Assembly (NCBI RefSeq): GCF_003205875.1
Contig: NZ_PUBZ01000078.1
Span: 58,155-122,154 of the forward strand
DNA from: Herpetosiphon llansteffanensis
GTDB taxonomy: Bacteria; Chloroflexota; Chloroflexia; Chloroflexales; Herpetosiphonaceae
Reading direction: 5' to 3'
DNA length: 64,000 nt
This document shows, in pieces, positions 63,099 to 64,000 of the stretch (the first letter of the stretch is position 1; each line of letters begins with the position of its first letter). Below the pieces are notes generated by a model that had not been told where the DNA came from, made no database searches, and worked only from the letters and a program-made list of their open reading frames with translations. The translations under genes were made by a program, and so were the position numbers.

Positions 63099-63119
63099 TT
63101 GCAGCCAGATTGGAAGCCA

Positions 63120-63764
63120 ATGATGTTAGAAACACTAAAACACGAACTCTGGAAATTGCACCTTGAATTGCCCAAAAATGGCTTGGTAACCTGGACTTCG
63201 GGCAATGTCAGCGCCCGCGATCCTGAAACCAATTTGGTGGTGATCAAGCCCAGCGGCGTGATGTTTGAAGATTTGCGGCCTGCTGATCATGTGGTTGTCG
63301 ATTTAGACGGCAACGTGATTGAAGGTGAACTCAAGCCTTCATCTGATACCGCCAGCCATTTGTACATTTATCGCCATCGCCCCGATGTGAATGGGATTGT
63401 GCATACGCATTCGCCGTTTGCTACGGCTTTTGCCGCAAACGGCAAATCAATTCCGGTCTATTTGACCGCCATGGCCGACGAATTTGGCGGGCCGATTCCA
63501 TGCGCAGGCTTTGCATTAATTGGCGGCGAGGAAATTGGCCAACAGGTGGTTGAGCATATTGGCACATCGCCAGCGGTGCTGCTGCAAAATCATGGCGTTT
63601 TCACAATTGGCAAATCAGCCAAAGCCGCCGTCAAAGCCGCCGTGATGACCGAAGATGTGGCCCGCACTACTTGGTATGCCTTGCAAATTGGCCAGCCCCA
63701 AGAAATCGCCAGCGACGACGTTGCCAAATTGCACTATCGCTATACCAATGTGTATGGGCAGTAA
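63120..63764 (+). CDS. araD: L-ribulose-5-phosphate 4-epimerase
   Basis: A 214-residue class II aldolase/epimerase producing D-xylulose-5-phosphate. Marks: LVTWTSGNVSARD, VIKPSGV, substrate loop KPSSDTASHLYIYRH, metal ligands in VHTHSPFATAFA, and VLLQNHGVFTIG. It lies 21 bp after araB. ATGs at 63120 and 63123 are both possible, with TTGGAAG upstream. AraA (isomerase) is not in the window, either upstream or directly downstream. Confidence 0.94.
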   Translation: MMLETLKHELWKLHLELPKNGLVTWTSGNVSARDPETNLVVIKPSGVMFEDLRPADHVVVDLDGNVIEGELKPSSDTASHLYIYRHRPDVNGIVHTHSPFATAFAANGKSIPVYLTAMADEFGGPIPCAGFALIGGEEIGQQVVEHIGTSPAVLLQNHGVFTIGKSAKAAVKAAVMTEDVARTTWYALQIGQPQEIASDDVAKLHYRYTNVYGQ

Positions 63765-64000
63765 AGCTGGGGATCGGTTGTTGGGGAGCGGGGATCGGAT
63801 TCTAACAACCATGATCATCCAAATGCTCAAGATTTAGTAAAGCTGGGGAGCGGTTGTTGGGGAGCGGGGGCTGGTAAATTACTACGTCTCGTTGGTTCTC
63901 ATTACATTTAGAGATCAGTAGTTGGAGGTTGGGGATTGGTTATTGAGAATTAGGGGTCGGCATTCGCGTCAGAATAACATCCCGGCCCCCAGCCCCCGAT
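63765..64000. repeat. Repeat-filled end of the window
   Basis: GCTGGGGATCGGTTGTTGGG at 63769-63788 and a near copy (AAGCTGGGGAGCGGTTGTTG at 63840-63859) match the repeat at 25481-25500. The right end has CCCGGCCCCCAGCCCCCGAT. No ORF is credible. Confidence 0.8.

Overview
The window looks like chromosomal DNA of a filamentous Chloroflexota bacterium, most likely Herpetosiphon or a close relative. This is inferred from protein style, roughly 50% GC, a long Wzx/Wzy exopolysaccharide cluster, an anchored baseplate-J-like protein beside ruvX and alaS, and GC-rich intergenic repeat clusters. No database search was possible, so the genus is an inference.

Layout. 1-7.3 kb: a minus-strand housekeeping block (der GTPase, THUMP RNA methyltransferase, GAF-GAF-HD-GYP protein, PDZ/radical-SAM/DUF512 protein, YhbY, tRNA-Gly). 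7.4-9 kb: an unusual histidine-kinase-like gene, a signal recognition particle RNA gene with a near-consensus promoter and terminator, and a probable divergent small RNA. 9.2-25.5 kb: one large plus-strand exopolysaccharide locus with an initiating sugar-phosphate transferase, four GT4 and one GT2 glycosyltransferases, a Wzz-like protein fused to a degenerate GGDEF domain, a Wzy-like polymerase, a Wzx-like flippase, asparagine synthase and a BcsB-like protein. It is headed by a membrane protein that also carries a degenerate GGDEF domain. 25.5-28 kb: an AT-rich orphan winged-helix/TOPRIM gene bracketed by direct copies of dispersed repeats. 28-33 kb: ComEC without its nuclease-like domain, then three secreted or lipid-anchored proteins (M4 protease, NucA-type nuclease, small lipoprotein).

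33-37 kb: a WXG100-type protein followed by two nearly identical beta-propeller proteins (tandem duplication). 37-43 kb: a sugar ABC importer with a GH42 beta-galactosidase and a cre/LacI-like operator. 43-52 kb: ruvX, baseplate-J-like protein, alaS, GNAT acetyltransferase, a degenerate MglA-like GTPase, an anchored HExxH protein and a NarL-type response regulator. 52.6-57 kb: six consecutive genes for zinc-ribbon membrane proteins with a shared C-terminal module that I do not recognise. 57-63.8 kb: a second sugar ABC importer plus ribulokinase and ribulose-phosphate 4-epimerase (pentose/L-arabinose use), behind a consensus promoter with three operator-like repeats.

The best candidates for undescribed biology are the six-gene zinc-ribbon membrane array, the repeat-bracketed TOPRIM gene, and the two catalytically dead GGDEF domains built into the exopolysaccharide locus. 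Several families of intergenic repeats and intercistronic hairpins recur across the window.
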